From Oncomelania hupensis (Eukaryota > Mollusca > Gastropoda > Littorinimorpha > Pomatiopsidae), in the NCBI GenBank assembly GCA_036898135.1, contig CM072527.1:1894373-1958372 (forward strand): DNA of 64,000 nucleotides, read 5' to 3'. Each line of letters opens with the position of its first letter. Position 1 is the first letter of the stretch. Shown here piece by piece: positions 46,158 through 57,996 of the stretch. The position numbers and the translations under genes were made by a program. The notes under the pieces are model-generated. The model saw only the letters and a list, made by a program, of their open reading frames with translations, did no database searches and was not told the origin of the DNA.

Positions 46158-46759
46158 GGCTAGCTTTGTTCACCCTCAAAAACACAACTGCAAGCTGGAA
46201 AAAGTTCACAAAACAATACATGTGTTGTGGCAAATCACACCTTGTACATTGCTAAACGGGTGTTGTTTGTTTTGTCCAAAAGATTCAGGAACCTATGTTC
46301 GGGATTGTAGAACCTCAAAAAAAGGTTCGAGTGTTTGTGATTTGTTGGCACCATCCGTTCGAGTTTGAAGTGGACACAAAGGGTAGGAAAGGCGATTTTT
46401 GGAGGTCAGTCGCTCAAACAGAAGTGAGGGAGTAAAACACCTTGTGTGTATAGTATGTAATTGAGGCCTATGAAAGACCAGACTTCGCAGCTTGTGTTAA
46501 GACAGGCCATTTGACTACCAAATACCAGACTTTGGAACAAATTACATGCACATGTTCAAAAAGATAATCGTTTGCAAATAGCCACCATGGCTCAGCAGTT
46601 ATTGTTTCTGTTAATACATCATCTAACATTAGTAACAATCTTAACACATTCAAAAACCTGGAAAAGGTAAGTTTCATACTCATAGCGGAAAGAAAACAAC
46701 TTGTATTTGATGACCAATTCAATTGTCACCCTTTAATTGTAAATTCCCTAAACCAAATA

Positions 46760-49270
46760 ACAGGCAAATGTAACGTAGATGAGAAAAAGAACACTTAATT
46801 CGTTTGGTTGTGTAGATTAACGTCCCCGGACACTTTTGCATAAGACCCTGTCTCAAAAGGTGGCATTGCTAGTGTGTCACAGAGAGTAAAATTTTAAACT
46901 AAGTAATCTTGTGCTTTTTCACTTTTTTGGGAAAGCTTATCCATGGATTAACAACAAATATATATACAAAATAAAGATAGTTGAAGCAGTAGTATGCTTG
47001 CAATATGCATAATTAAATAATTTTTATTTTCGGTCGTATGTTACAGATGACATAACACATAGCTGTTTATCGCTCCTCAGGGCGCGAAATTAACTTTTTT
47101 GAGGGTCCTGTCTGAAATGTGAGGGTCCTAATACATAATAAACAATCGCCCATTGATTGGCCAAAAAGCGTGACTCCGAGCCAATAAAAAAAGACGTACT
47201 TAATATTATTCAAGGGTAATAACTCGAGTGACAAATACCTCGCATCCATAGCAACATATAGCGCGATGGGTACTCGACATCGATTTTTGAAGATTTATTA
47301 TTGCCTTCTACTTTTCACTCAAAAATAATTTTTGCATCGAAGTTTTTTTCCAGTAAAAATGAATTGATTACTCAACTTTGTAACGTAGTTGACATTTTTT
47401 TTGCGGGTAAATCGGGCACGCTAGAAATGAAAAGAGCGGGTCCGAATCAACATTTGAGGGTAATTCGCCCAGGACCCGCCTTAATTTCGCGCCCTGCTCC
47501 TATAAATAGATTAAAAGGTTTCAGATTGTAATGCAGATTAACACTGGTCCTGAGTACCTTAAATCCATAAAAGTAACAGAACTTATCAGAATTCTAGTTT
47601 TGCATACATTAAAAAATTTAACGTCATCGGTAACATCCGACCAAAGCATCAACCTTAAATAATAATAACTCCTCAAACACTCTTCCGCCTTTCAAATTTA
47701 CTTGATGAAATAGTCTCTAGTAACATCATTTACTAATTTAATCATCAAAGTTTAAAAATAAAATAAGAAAACAACAAACAACTGTAATTATGTTATGTCA
47801 TCAGTAACAAACGACCGAACACTTGAGTTCAATTTTTTTTCTTTCCAGATGTTAACACTTTTGTAATGGATTCCAAAAGTTGCCTAAAAAAATAAAACAC
47901 CTTTTTTTTAATTACATGTTAAATAAATTATTTGAAATTTACCATTGTTGTGATTTTTTTTTTAAAATTAGAGAGCATTCATACCCCCATTGTAATTGCC
48001 AAATCTGGATAAATAAAGTTGTTTGAATTGAATTGAGATAAAAATTCCTTAGTTTTAGGTCAAACATTACAGCGACATGGCTGAGCACTGATCGCATGTT
48101 ACAATGACAAGAAAATTTGTACAGCTAAGCAGTGCTTGTTAGATTGTCTTTAATCAGAATGGTTTATTCTTAGAATCCAAACAAAATTATCATAAATTAG
48201 CTCAAACATTAAAGAAAAAAGCGAATAAAACTGAAGGTAAAATGTGGTCGTCTGTTACAAACGATGATGACATTAACAGTAATTCATTTACCACGTTTCT
48301 TTCGCTCCATATTTTCCAACACAAACACTTTCATCACTTCCGGTGGATGAACATGTTATAATACGGACTGAAAAAATGCCGATTAGTCTTTATTTCTTAA
48401 ATTTTTATCTAATTCGATCGCATGTTACAAAATGACGGGAAACCTCTCCCAGAATTTTGAATGCCTTTTTTTAATTCACGCCTTTACTGAACCATATTTC
48501 TTTAGGATATTTAAGGATATTTAGTGTTTCTGGTTGCAACAAAAGTTGGATTGGAAAAATTAAGAAATGATTATGTTACACTCGGTTTGATGATGGTGTT
48601 TTTCTATCAGTATTTGATTCAGCCCCGACGCTTGAATTCCTGATAGGTGTGTAACTCAGATTCGTTTATCCACGCAGCCTGTTCAATCAGCATACAAGTC
48701 ACTGAGTCTTCGTATGAAGTTTTCCACTTTTATTCAGCACACATCAACAACTGCATACAATCGCCTTTTCACTCTCAACTTTTTACTTTCCAACTCACTA
48801 TCAACAATAACACAACAACACACGGAGCATCGAATATATAATTTTTTCTCTCAACTCGAGATGACCTCAGGTCGTTCTAGAAATGACGCATTACAACCAA
48901 TCAGAACTAAAGATCGTCATCACTGTCTTACGTCATACATCTCTCTACACATACCCGGAACGTTCTCTTACTTCGACATCCATCGGGAAATTTCTATCGA
49001 GAGTAAACACGCAGGTCCAGAGAATTCTCCAATAATATCGACTAACGAAAATAATCAACGTTATACGAAGCCTCTCCTAACAACAATGCAAACTCAAATC
49101 AAAGGTAAATAAACTCCATTATTAAATACTTTGCAAAACGAAACGATTAGATCTATCGTGCGCGTTTCAGACATACTACCATTGGCGTTTCAACGTAACA
49201 GATTAAGAGGCGCAAAATAAATTCGAAAATTTACAATTTGATGACAGAAAATGTAACATACGACCACCAA
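46760..49270. repeat. Region with recurrent GGTCGTATGTTACA-like motif upstream of WDR5
   Basis: The motif (either orientation) followed by ATGAC or GATGAT appears at about 47031, 47620, 47793, 48088, 48244, 48413, 48572 and 49246. Examples are CGGTCGTATGTTACAGATGA, GTCATCGGTAACATCCGACC and GTCATCAGTAACAAACGACC. The copy count over 2.2 kb is well above chance. It may be subterminal repeats of an unclassified DNA element. Similar GATTAACGTCCCCGGACAC phrases at 46816 and 49970 bracket the region in direct orientation. Confidence 0.5.
47078..47496. mobile_element. hAT-like MITE, 419 bp
   Basis: Terminal inverted repeats CAGGGCGCGAAATTAA / TTAATTTCGCGCCCTG, with further inverted GAGGGTCCTG…CAGGACCC just inside. 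CTCCT is repeated directly outside both ends, which is shorter than the 8 bp expected. No coding content. Confidence 0.75.
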
Positions 49271-49666
49271 TTTTCTCCATCAAATAAAAAAAAAAAAATG
49301 CTTAAAACCCACCTAAGCAATATTTGCATGATAAACTACGACTATTTGTTCATTTATATCATGCTTTATATAATTAGAATTGCTATTAATAACGTCACAC
49401 ACAGATACATCAACGCACATGGTGTTCTGTGCGACGTTTTGACCCTCAGAAAAATTGCTTTTTTTGCATTCTGCAATCATTTCTGAACATATATATCTTT
49501 GATTTATTTTTGTATTTTTCGCAGGTGTAGAGAAAATCGAGTATAGATAGGGTAGGGGTCAGTGAACGCCACCTTAATTTGAGACAGGGGAAACACTTTA
49601 AAAAAAATTTTAACTGTAGATTATAGTCACACGACACCGAAGCGTATAGGCGACTACTTGTCACAT

Positions 49667-49928
49667 GTAGTAGTAGTAGTAGTAGTAGTACTAGTAGTAT
49701 GGCATGCAGGCTAAAAAGCCTTTGGCCCTCATAACTGATCTTAATGAGGGTCCCAAGACCCCCTCCCCTGGCATCAGTGCCTACCAATTTAGAACATTAT
49801 TCTGACACCAGCGAACCAGTTGATGGTAAGGGGAAAATAATATGGTCACACATTGGCCAATCCGGGATTCGAACCCTGTACCTTTCGGTTACTAGTAAGA
49901 CGCTCTACCAACTGAGCTACCCGGCCCC
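49667..49928 (-). mobile_element. tRNA-derived SINE, family 3
   Basis: On the minus strand the head GGGGCCGGGTAGCTCAGTTG, then GTAGAGCG (A box), and B box GGTTCGAATCC (49865-49875) form a good tRNA-like start. A body of about 190 bp follows (TGTGTGACCATATTATTTTC … AGGGCCAAAGGCTTTTTAGC), ending in an (ACT)n tail at 49667-49700. The long body and simple-repeat tail mark it as a SINE and not a functional tRNA gene. Confidence 0.8.
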
Positions 49929-50762
49929 TCTTTTTTTTTTTTATTAGTTTGTTAGTTCGTTATATAGATTAACGTCCCCGGACACATACGCGTATATGGG
50001 ACGATATATGTTTTTTTTAAATAAAAACGTGGGAAGCTTATATAGTCCCTCTGAAATAAACTAAACCGTAAACGGACCACATTTCTGACCAAAAATTACG
50101 AAAACGGAAAAGTGAATTTTAGTGACATTTTGCAAAGACTGAAAAAGCCTCCATTTCAAGCGCCCCTGTAGTAACAGTGCCACAGATATCCTCTTAATAG
50201 CAATATAGACTACAGAAAATAATAAATTAATAAAGTAAAATAAGCCTAACAATACCTTTAAAACAAAGAATACAAATCTCGTTACTCGCTTGTCGGACTT
50301 CTAAAACTGCGAAAGCATGAGAGTTTCTGAGCATGCGTAATGATATTTCGGAAGTACATAAAAAATGTTCGCGCCAATAACAACTCAAGAAAAATATATA
50401 ATTCTTTTAAAATGTACTTAGATTTGTTGTTTCTAAACAGTGCTAAATCTGAAAGTGTTAAACAAAGCTGCAAAAAATCAGTAGTGACACATTTTGTCTG
50501 TAAAGCGTACCGTGTCACGTGATCGAATAAACCAATCGCCTCAGAAAGCACATTTACAACCACGGGTCGGGGAGAATGTGTCATTTGTTGTCCGGACGTT
50601 GTCGGTGAAACATAGCACAATATATATCCTCTGTGTTTTTAATGGATAGAAACGATTCATAATGTACCAAACTAGGTAGGTAAACCGAAATTTCCAAACA
50701 AATACACACCCAACGATCCTTTTTGCTAAGAAAAACCTCTCCTTTTATCATGTGATTAAACT

Positions 50763-50804
50763 GACCAATCGAAATCGCCGTTTTTGAACGGAAGTTATAA
50801 ATAG
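50763..50804 (+). promoter_or_regulatory. CCAAT and TATA boxes upstream of the 50879 start
   Basis: GACCAATCG at 50762-50770 and TTATAAATAG at 50795-50804, about 75 bp before the ATG at 50879. Spacing suits a TATA promoter with a short 5' UTR. A second CCAAT (AAACCAATCGCC) lies at about 50529. Confidence 0.45.
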
Positions 50805-50878
50805 TGTAGAAAATCGTATGCAGTCGCAAGGGAGGTTTGGAGAAAACTAAATGGTGATGATTAAAATCCACCGCTAAT

Positions 50879-50943
50879 ATGGACCCGAAAGGCCATCCGG
50901 CGCTGCAAGGGTACCAGCAGAATCCTTCGAACTCCGCTGCAGG
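50879..50943 (+). CDS. Candidate first coding exon of an unidentified gene
   Basis: ATG opens MDPKGHPALQGYQQNPSNSA and then A, G, with a donor-like GG|GTATTT. The codon use is GC-richer than the surroundings, and a TATA/CCAAT pair lies upstream. The Pro/Gln/Tyr-rich start resembles the cytosolic leaders of small membrane proteins such as LITAF- or scramblase-like families, but that is weak. No downstream exon was found in the window, which may reflect a long intron full of repeats. It could also be chance. Confidence 0.4.
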
Positions 50944-52845
50944 GTATTTAAATATTATTTTTATTTGATTTTATTTACTTTCCGTGACATTTGCGTCAAA
51001 AAAATCATTGTTCTCAACAGTCGTACCTCGCCGCCATGTCTGGACGGGCGTCTCGCTCTTGGGTGAACAAAATTAGATATTTTAAAACTCTTTTATGTTC
51101 TCATGGAGAGTTTATTGTGTTAAAATTGTTTCTTAAGACTCGAGGAAGTTATTGTGCTATGTTTTAGACAGAATTTGCTTTGCGTTTCTTTCGTATTTGA
51201 TCGGACAGTTGTCGAGACGCATCCGAACAATAAACCCACAACCTTCCACCATTACGTCAGGAAAATATTTGAGAAACTGCGTCGTTGTACAATTACCAAA
51301 TGCTTTAGCGTTAAAAAATAAATGTTATAGGCTACCTCTTGCCCATTGTTTGCTGCTGTACTGTTTTATTTTAGTTTCATTTTTGTGCTTAGTGTGTCTT
51401 TCCTGGGTAGTTCGGGGATAGTTGCTTATCTATTTTGTAGTTCTTTGTCCGCCATTTTCTGTTCGGTCACATGAACAGTGAGTCACACAGCCAGGTCATT
51501 TTTGTCAAAATAGCTAATTTGCTGATAATTTTTCATTGGAATGTTTGTATATTTTGCTTCCTAAAGATCTTGTTTACCAACTGGATGGTGAAGGGATTAT
51601 CTTGTGCTGGATATTTAGATTCAATCGGCTGAGACCAAAACAAAGCGACCAACTTCTCAGTTGAACTTCAAGGTAAGCCGGATCTTGGCGTGAATGTGTG
51701 CAAGCTCTACGTTGTATGTGGACGCCGTGAGTTTAACATTTAGATACTTGATGCTTTCGCCCCTATAACCAGAACCGTAGGCCATTTATATATCGGAGGA
51801 ACACATTTACAAATTCAAATTTGTTTTGGTCATAGCACAGCCTATGGCAGATGTGAAAAAATAGTGTGCACAGATTTGCCCAATTCGAGTGGGTATTCAT
51901 TCGGGTGAGCTAAAATCGGGGCAATTACTTTAGTTTACTTTAATTTTAGAGCTAACCCTATGACTTTCCAATAATCAACTCAATTTACTTGTGGGGTTTT
52001 TCCAAACAATTCTTATGGGAGCGGGGTTGAGGTGGTTTTGGGGTATCTTGGTTTTTTTTTTAAATTATTGTTCCAGTGATGCCCAAGTTGGCAAAAACAG
52101 GGTCAGAGAATTTGTTAGTGCATCAGGTCTGCACATTTGTGTGACTACTAAAAATGCAGAAAATACGGGCTGGGCTTCGCAATTCCAAAGTTCTAATTGG
52201 AATTGTGAAGAGGCACCTGAGTAATTTCTTATAGTATTTCACAAGCTTCATTAGCAATGTGAATTTTATAGAACGGTCATGATTTCTTCTCAATTTTTTT
52301 AACATTGGCTGAGCTCAATTTTGTGTGTGTGTGCTCACCCAAAATAACTAAGAAATTTGTCTGACTTGTGCACACCCTTTTTTTTTGCGCCATTAACTTT
52401 GTTGGAAATGTGCGCAATATAAATCCCATTATTAACGTTTTTTACCTTTAGGACAAACATGCTTTTCCCACTAAATTATTTTAAAATTTTGAAATCAAAA
52501 ACGGGCAAACTTACCTGTGCAGTCTAGTTGTGTTATAAATATGATTTGCACAAGTATTCAGAAAAGTTTAGAGTGTCAGATTGTTTACCAGGTTTGCTGT
52601 GAAATTATCACCTCGTTTCCCAGCATTGTGCATGTCAAATACAAAATTTTTGGTTTTTGAATGTGTAACTCTAGGATTATACAAGCTTTCTTAAAACCAA
52701 ATGTGGCATATGCGAAGTCTGTTTTAAAAAGTGCATGAAAGTATCGGTAATTCAGCATAAAAAAGAACAATAACACATTTCCATTAACCCTTATATTACC
52801 TTGGAGGCTTATGAAACCAGCAGTGTGTGAGCCAAGGCTAACTAA
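50944..52845. other. Unassigned stretch after the 50879 exon
   Basis: AT-rich, with a 42-codon frame at 51036 and a good donor-like AACTTCAAGGTAAGCC at 51665. No protein family or repeat with inverted ends was recognised. If the 50879 exon is real this would be its first intron. Confidence 0.4.
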
Positions 52846-52847
52846 TC

Positions 52848-53655
52848 GTATCCCGTAATTCAAAAGTCGTTATGGAACCACATATGATCGTTTAACCAGT
52901 GTACTCCATCTTTCTATGTCCTCAGCAACCCTCATGTCGAGCCAGTCAATTCTTGAATGTTGTCCTACTACCTCCTTTTCTGTCTCCTTCTTCTGCCTCC
53001 TTGCACCATGCCTTGCATGATGGTCTTTGCAAGACCTGTTGCAATGGTGACATGGCCATTCCATTGGAGTTTTAGTTTCTCCACTGTGAGCATGTCATCG
53101 CGTTGTCCGATGGAGTGAGTGATGGTCTGTCGGACTTGGTCGTTGGTGATGTGCTTGGTTCAGAAAATGCCCATAATTCTTTTATAGCACCTGATCTCTA
53201 TGCTTTGTATTCTTCATTGTAGGTCTGCTGTGAGGGTCCATGTTTCGCAAGCGTATAGGACGATAGAGATCACAAGGGAAGATATCACAAGGGAGTGCAG
53301 CAGCCTTTCCAAATGGGTTTTAACCTTGTCAGGGCAGCAGTTTGTGCGATCCTGGAGAGGACTTCCTGTCGGGACTCGTTGTCTTATAACAATGGCTTCT
53401 AATTATTTGAAGCTATGCACAGTGTTGAGGGATTGGCCTTGGACTTTGATGTCTGTGTTGATGCCATTGGTGGTGTTGGTCATCATTTTGATCTTCTCTG
53501 CTCTTTGCTCTTATTTCCATTCCATAGGCTCTGGAGGTGGTGTCAAGCCTCTGTACCAGCTGTTCAAGTTCTTGTTCTTCTCCAGCCAATCCATCAATGT
53601 CATCGGCAAAAACGGAGGCTGGAGATCCCCTATGCTGACTGCATTTGTGATAGCC
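52848..53655 (-). pseudogene. RTE-type LINE copy, RT C-terminal half to 3' end
   Basis: On the minus strand the reading passes through VFADDIDGLAGEEQELEQLV, QRLDTTSRAYGMEI and the region after the RT active site. It ends AACGATCATATGTGGTTCC, TACGGGATACGATTAG. Frames are broken repeatedly. It matches 17760-18592 in sequence order. Confidence 0.85.
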
Positions 53656-53949
53656 ATGGCTACCAATATTGTACAAAAACTTGCTGTAAAAACCAAGAGT
53701 ACAGCCAGCTGATTTTGAAGTTCATGTGATAGTTGCTAAAATGTCACTGCATAAACATAAATCCAATTAGCTAAGCTTTTTGGTGTTTTTTTTTTTTTTT
53801 GACTCACATTGATAGCAAAGTGAGTATGTACTCCCCACACCCCACCCCATCCCAAACTCCCGCCACCCTTTTGCAAATCTATGCAGGATGAGTCTTAAAC
53901 CTATTAGTATTACATGCTATATGACCGATATATTTGCTATGTGTAAAGC

Positions 53950-54525
53950 TCATGCAGTGACCTTCAAAGGCCAGTGAAGGCATTGTCCGTTCAGTGGCTG
54001 CCACGTGGTTATTTATTTATAGCAAACTTGCGAGACACACACACACAAGATCGCAGTTTCCTGAGGTTTCCAGTGAAATTTGAGAGGCTAAGGGTGGAGT
54101 CAGATACTTGCAGAAGATGGCCCATTTGAAGGATTTTATGGGGCTGATTTGGTGCAGGTGAATGATGGAGAGGAAAATGATTTGGACTTTCACTTTGACG
54201 ATCTTTTTTCCTGGGATTGGAATGAAGAGAGCGACAGCATTTATGAAAAACCTGTGCTGTATTGTGGCAGTGATCATATTGCTGCATGTTGTGCTGTATG
54301 CAAAGTTAACATTCAGTATTTGTTTCCTGTTGCAACACAATATAAAATATGTATGTGTAACAATTATATTTTGAAGAAAAATGTTCTTATGTTCAGTGGA
54401 ACATAATTTTGGGTTGTGTATTTTTAATTTTGTGTGTGTGAATTGTTAGCATTTTGATGGGGTTACTTGCATTGACCTAGGAAATAGAAGCTGATAAGGC
54501 TTAGGCACCTCTGAGAGTTTAAGGG
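53950..54525. mobile_element. piggyBac-like TTAA element, relative of 29745-30440, one clear end
   Basis: Homologous in inverse orientation to 29745-30440. The right end GAGAGTTTAAGGG abuts TTAA (54526-54529). On the plus strand the acidic segment MVQVNDGEENDLDFHFDDLF begins at 54149 and continues to WDWNEESDSIYEKP. The left end near 53950 is not delimited by TTAA, so this copy is truncated or eroded. Confidence 0.6.
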
Positions 54526-55007
54526 TTAAATAGTCAAAAATTACAATGCCACAGTGTGGGTCAACCCACGCCACACGCTCTACATGGGAGCTCGCTGCTG
54601 CCAATATTTTTAGCATTAGCTCATATTCTTTTAGATACCTGGACATGCGCAGTCAGTCACAGAAAGCAGGTCGATTTGCCGCATGCTTTGTGAAATAAAT
54701 CTTTATTTTTTAATGGCGCCAATGATGGCAAAGCTTTTGAGGGGGTTTACTGTCGAAGTGTCAGATTCTTGAGCTAAGAAGGATAAAAAAAAGATGGCAA
54801 AGTGCATCAGGCTATCAGTGACTTACAAAATAAAGTTGGATATTAACATCAACTGCAACAGCCACACCATCACCACCACCACCAAAGTAAACTGGACGCT
54901 TTATTTCAAAATATCCATACAGGAGTGAGATTTAGCGGTCGCCCGAGGCGACTTAAAACCGGCTCGGGCGACCTCACTTTATAATTGAGCCAGCCCGCCT
55001 GGCGACC

Positions 55008-55040
<33 letters not shown>

Positions 55041-55842
55041 ATACTACTTGCAGACTTTTAGAAGCTCGGTCCGAAGCGAGAGCGTTTTAAGGTCATTGTT
55101 CGTCTGTTACGAGTATGAAGCATACGCGAGCGTTATTTCCCTTTGCCTACTTTCCTTTCGCGCCAAGCGCGCTGTCTGCTTTGTTTGTGAAAAAGACACT
55201 CGCTACAGCCCCCACGGGCTCGGCTCCGCGTGCCGGGGGTGGACCCCAAGCCTCTCTCTGGCTGGGTGACCAAGTTGCCTACCCCTTTTTCTTCTCTTTT
55301 ATCTTGTTTCTGTCTTATTGGTCCTTTCACCTATATTCTCTTCACCCGTAAATTCTCCCTGTATACTGTGCAGTTTTGACTCCCTTTCTTCTACCTTACC
55401 GGACTTTCCCTGTCTTCCTTTTCCCCATCATTCCTTCTTTGTCTACCCTTCCTTTTCTCTGTGGCCTTCTCTTGGCCCCCTGCGTTTGCCGTGCAGGGCA
55501 ACCCGTGTCGGGGGAGAAGGGGATCCTGGAGGTTGAGGTCACTGAGGGACTGCGGTCCCTCACACTAACACACCTCTTTGGCCCGGACTTCTCCTAGACG
55601 GGAGGCTGGCGTGGCCCGCGTCAGTCAAGCGGCTGGTCGTGTATTGCCCTAGCTCTGCTAGAAGGCTGCGGCTCATGGGTCAAACTTGAACAATACCGTA
55701 GTGGCAGTGCGGGACTGTCTGGGTGTATATCCCCCCTGTAACCCTGGTGCGTTCCCTTGCTGGATTTTCCGCTTGGACGCATCCCCTTGTTGGACTCCGT
55801 GGTGGGTGGGGGGCAGGGGGGATGAATAAACAATCTTAAAAC

Positions 55843-57260
55843 ATGGCATCCACCAAAAAACAAAAACGTACTTATGACGGACTGGACAAGGATACTGGAC
55901 ATGATTCTGACAGCGACACTGAAACTCGACGCACAGCCAAGGAATCTGGCCTTTTCAAAACATGGCCACGCTTTTTGACCGTTAAGTTGACAAATGAAAG
56001 CCAAAAGATTTCCCCTTTTGTCGTTGAAAAGTGGTTTGAAGGGATATCTCGCCAGATCAAAGATATCAAAAGACAACGGGATGGTAGTTTTTTAGTGGAC
56101 TGCCCCACAGAAAAGACTTCGGACCAATTGATATCTAGAGATGGCACCAAGCTGGAACTCGGTAGCAGAGTGTTTGACGTGAGTGTGACTTGTCACCGCA
56201 CACTCAACTCCTCCAAAGGAGTTGTGCGGTCATCCCAGTTTGATGGTCTGTCTGAGACGGAAATTAAAGATGGCTTGGCTAAGCAGGGAGTGACTGAGGC
56301 TCATAGGGTCATGCGAAAAGACAAGGACGGAAACAGAGTACCCACTAATACTCTGTTTCTGACCTTTTGCACACCTGAAGCACCAAAAAGAGTTATTGTG
56401 TGTTATGAAAGTATTCCTGTTTCCGTGTTTGTACCTTCACCACTGCGTTGTTTTAAATGCCAGAGGTATGGACACGGTAGCACGGCATGCAAAAACACGC
56501 CGACCTGTTTCAAGTGCGGGGGGATTTTCATGGTGAACAGTGCGGTAATGCTCCAAAGTGCTATAATTGCAAGGGAGACCATCCTGCGTCTTCAAAGTCT
56601 TGCCCTGCTTGGATCAGGGAGGCTGAGATCCAAAAAATCAGATCACGAGACAAATGCTCCTTTCCAGAGGCGAGAAAACGGTATGAGCTTCTCAACCCGT
56701 GTGATACAAACAAACCGAGTTTTGCTAAAGTGGCCTCAACACACACTTTGCCAGACATGCTCAAATCCATCTCATCCATGATCTCTGTTGCTAACAATTC
56801 TGATTTAGGATCGCTCCTGAGCTCTCTGAAAACCTTAACACAATCGCTAGAGAAACGCCTGTTGGAGAATGAGAATAAGGAGAGAGTTAAAGTTGCCCCT
56901 AGTAACCAGCAGCGGTCGACCACAAGCAGGCCAACTTCCACTGCGACAGTGCCACCTCCGGCGGCAGTGTCGAAAGCCGTTGCCACACCTCTGCACCCTG
57001 TTCCGCCTTCGGGGCAGGGGCGGACGTCTGGTTCGCGACCTCCCTCCACATCACCCCATCGGGGTCGAACCCATTCGGCTGGGGTCGCACAGCGTTCGTC
57101 GAGCTCAAAGTCCTCTTCAAGGACTGACAATAAGTCAAGACCATTGTCTTCCAAAAAAGACGCTCATTCGAATCGGTTCGCCTCCCTGGAGGTAGAATCA
57201 GTTGACATGGAGGAGTCGCCTTCACAGGAGTCAGCACCTCCATCTACAGCTAAAAAATAA
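55843..57260 (+). pseudogene. LINE ORF1 (gag-like CCHC nucleic-acid-binding protein), one frameshift
   Basis: The protein starts MASTKKQKRTYDGLDKDTGH. A basic region and an RRM-like domain (residues about 45-190) follow, then CCHC knuckles: CFKCQRYGHGSTAC, a second starting CFKCGG, and CYNCKGDHPASSKSC. The frame is lost in the G run at 56518-56523 between the second knuckle's Cys pair and its His; the downstream part reads in the overlapping frame from 56487 to the stop at 57260. The C-terminus is Ser/Pro-rich. ORF1 proteins of this type coat LINE RNA. A one-base loss from the run would explain the break; sequencing error at the homopolymer is possible. Confidence 0.85.
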
Positions 57261-57330
57261 TCTATTATAATTAAGGAGAAACTTATAACTTTGATTGAAA
57301 TGAAACATACTCCTTTTATTTATTTCTACT

Positions 57331-57368
57331 ATGACCTTTTTAATACAGTGGAACATTAGGGGGCTTAA
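57331..57368 (+). pseudogene. Severed N-terminus of LINE ORF2
   Basis: ATG at 57331 opens MTFLIQWNIRGL, the canonical start of the LINE endonuclease, including the conserved WNIRG Asn. It is cut at CTTAAA by the inserted element and continues as KANYEQLLLLSKTRPSLICL at 59715 onwards. Joining at the single TTAA restores the frame exactly. Confidence 0.85.
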
Positions 57369-57675
57369 AGTAGGTAGTCAAAAGCCTCTTAAGTGATTGG
57401 TCCGCTGTCGAGTTTTGACCGAATTTTGCTTGCATTATAACATGCTAATTTATCCTAAAAATGCATCAAAACGAATAAATTTTAAATTAAAATAAAAGAT
57501 TAGTCCCTTATCTTGATGTTTTTTGTTGTATCTATGTTCGTTTTAAGCGTTATTGATTTAATAAAAGTTTTTAAAGATGGGAGCGTGTGGTCTGTTTCGA
57601 CGCAAACCGGAAAAGTGATTTGCATGGCAGGTCGAAGGGTACAGTTTTCAAATGCAAAGTGCTTGGCTCCTACTG

Positions 57676-57705
57676 ATTGGATTGTTATAAATAGACAACC
57701 AATGG
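57676..57705 (+). promoter_or_regulatory. CCAAT/TATA-type promoter inside the TTAA element
   Basis: TGATTGGATTG (inverse CCAAT) at 57674, TTATAAATAG at 57685-57694 and ACCAATGG at 57698. The ATG of the element gene is 300 bp downstream, so either a long 5' UTR or another start point is implied. Confidence 0.4.
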
Positions 57706-57996
57706 AAAGCTCTGTTTCTTAGCTTTCCACTGAGACCAAATGAACCGGAAGTTTTTAAGAATTTCTTTGAATGCGCTTTGTGCAAAGTGTTATCTCAATA
57801 TTTTCGAAACTTTTAACTTGTTCAATCGGTAACCACGACATACTAAAAAAAAGACGAATCTTTCAACAAACTAATGCAATAGTTTGTTTTACTATACGAA
57901 TTTATCGACCCGAGCACTTTTAGAAAGAAAACAGGTTTCTGACGGACTTTTTTTATTACGATCACGGCAACGGCGTGGCTGCGTCAGTGCGCCATC

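Noticed and set aside
46816..49990. LTR retrotransposon bounded by direct GATTAACGTCCCCGGACAC repeats
   Set aside because: The shared phrase is only about 20 bp, there is no LTR length, primer site or polyprotein; it is more likely a common repeat tail.
51036..51164. 42-codon frame starting MSGRASRSW
   Set aside because: Short, no family, no consistent splice continuation; left unassigned.
55115..55600. Overlapping small frames in the LINE 5' region
   Set aside because: They lie in the hAT left arm and LINE 5' UTR, with no conserved motif and contradictory frames.
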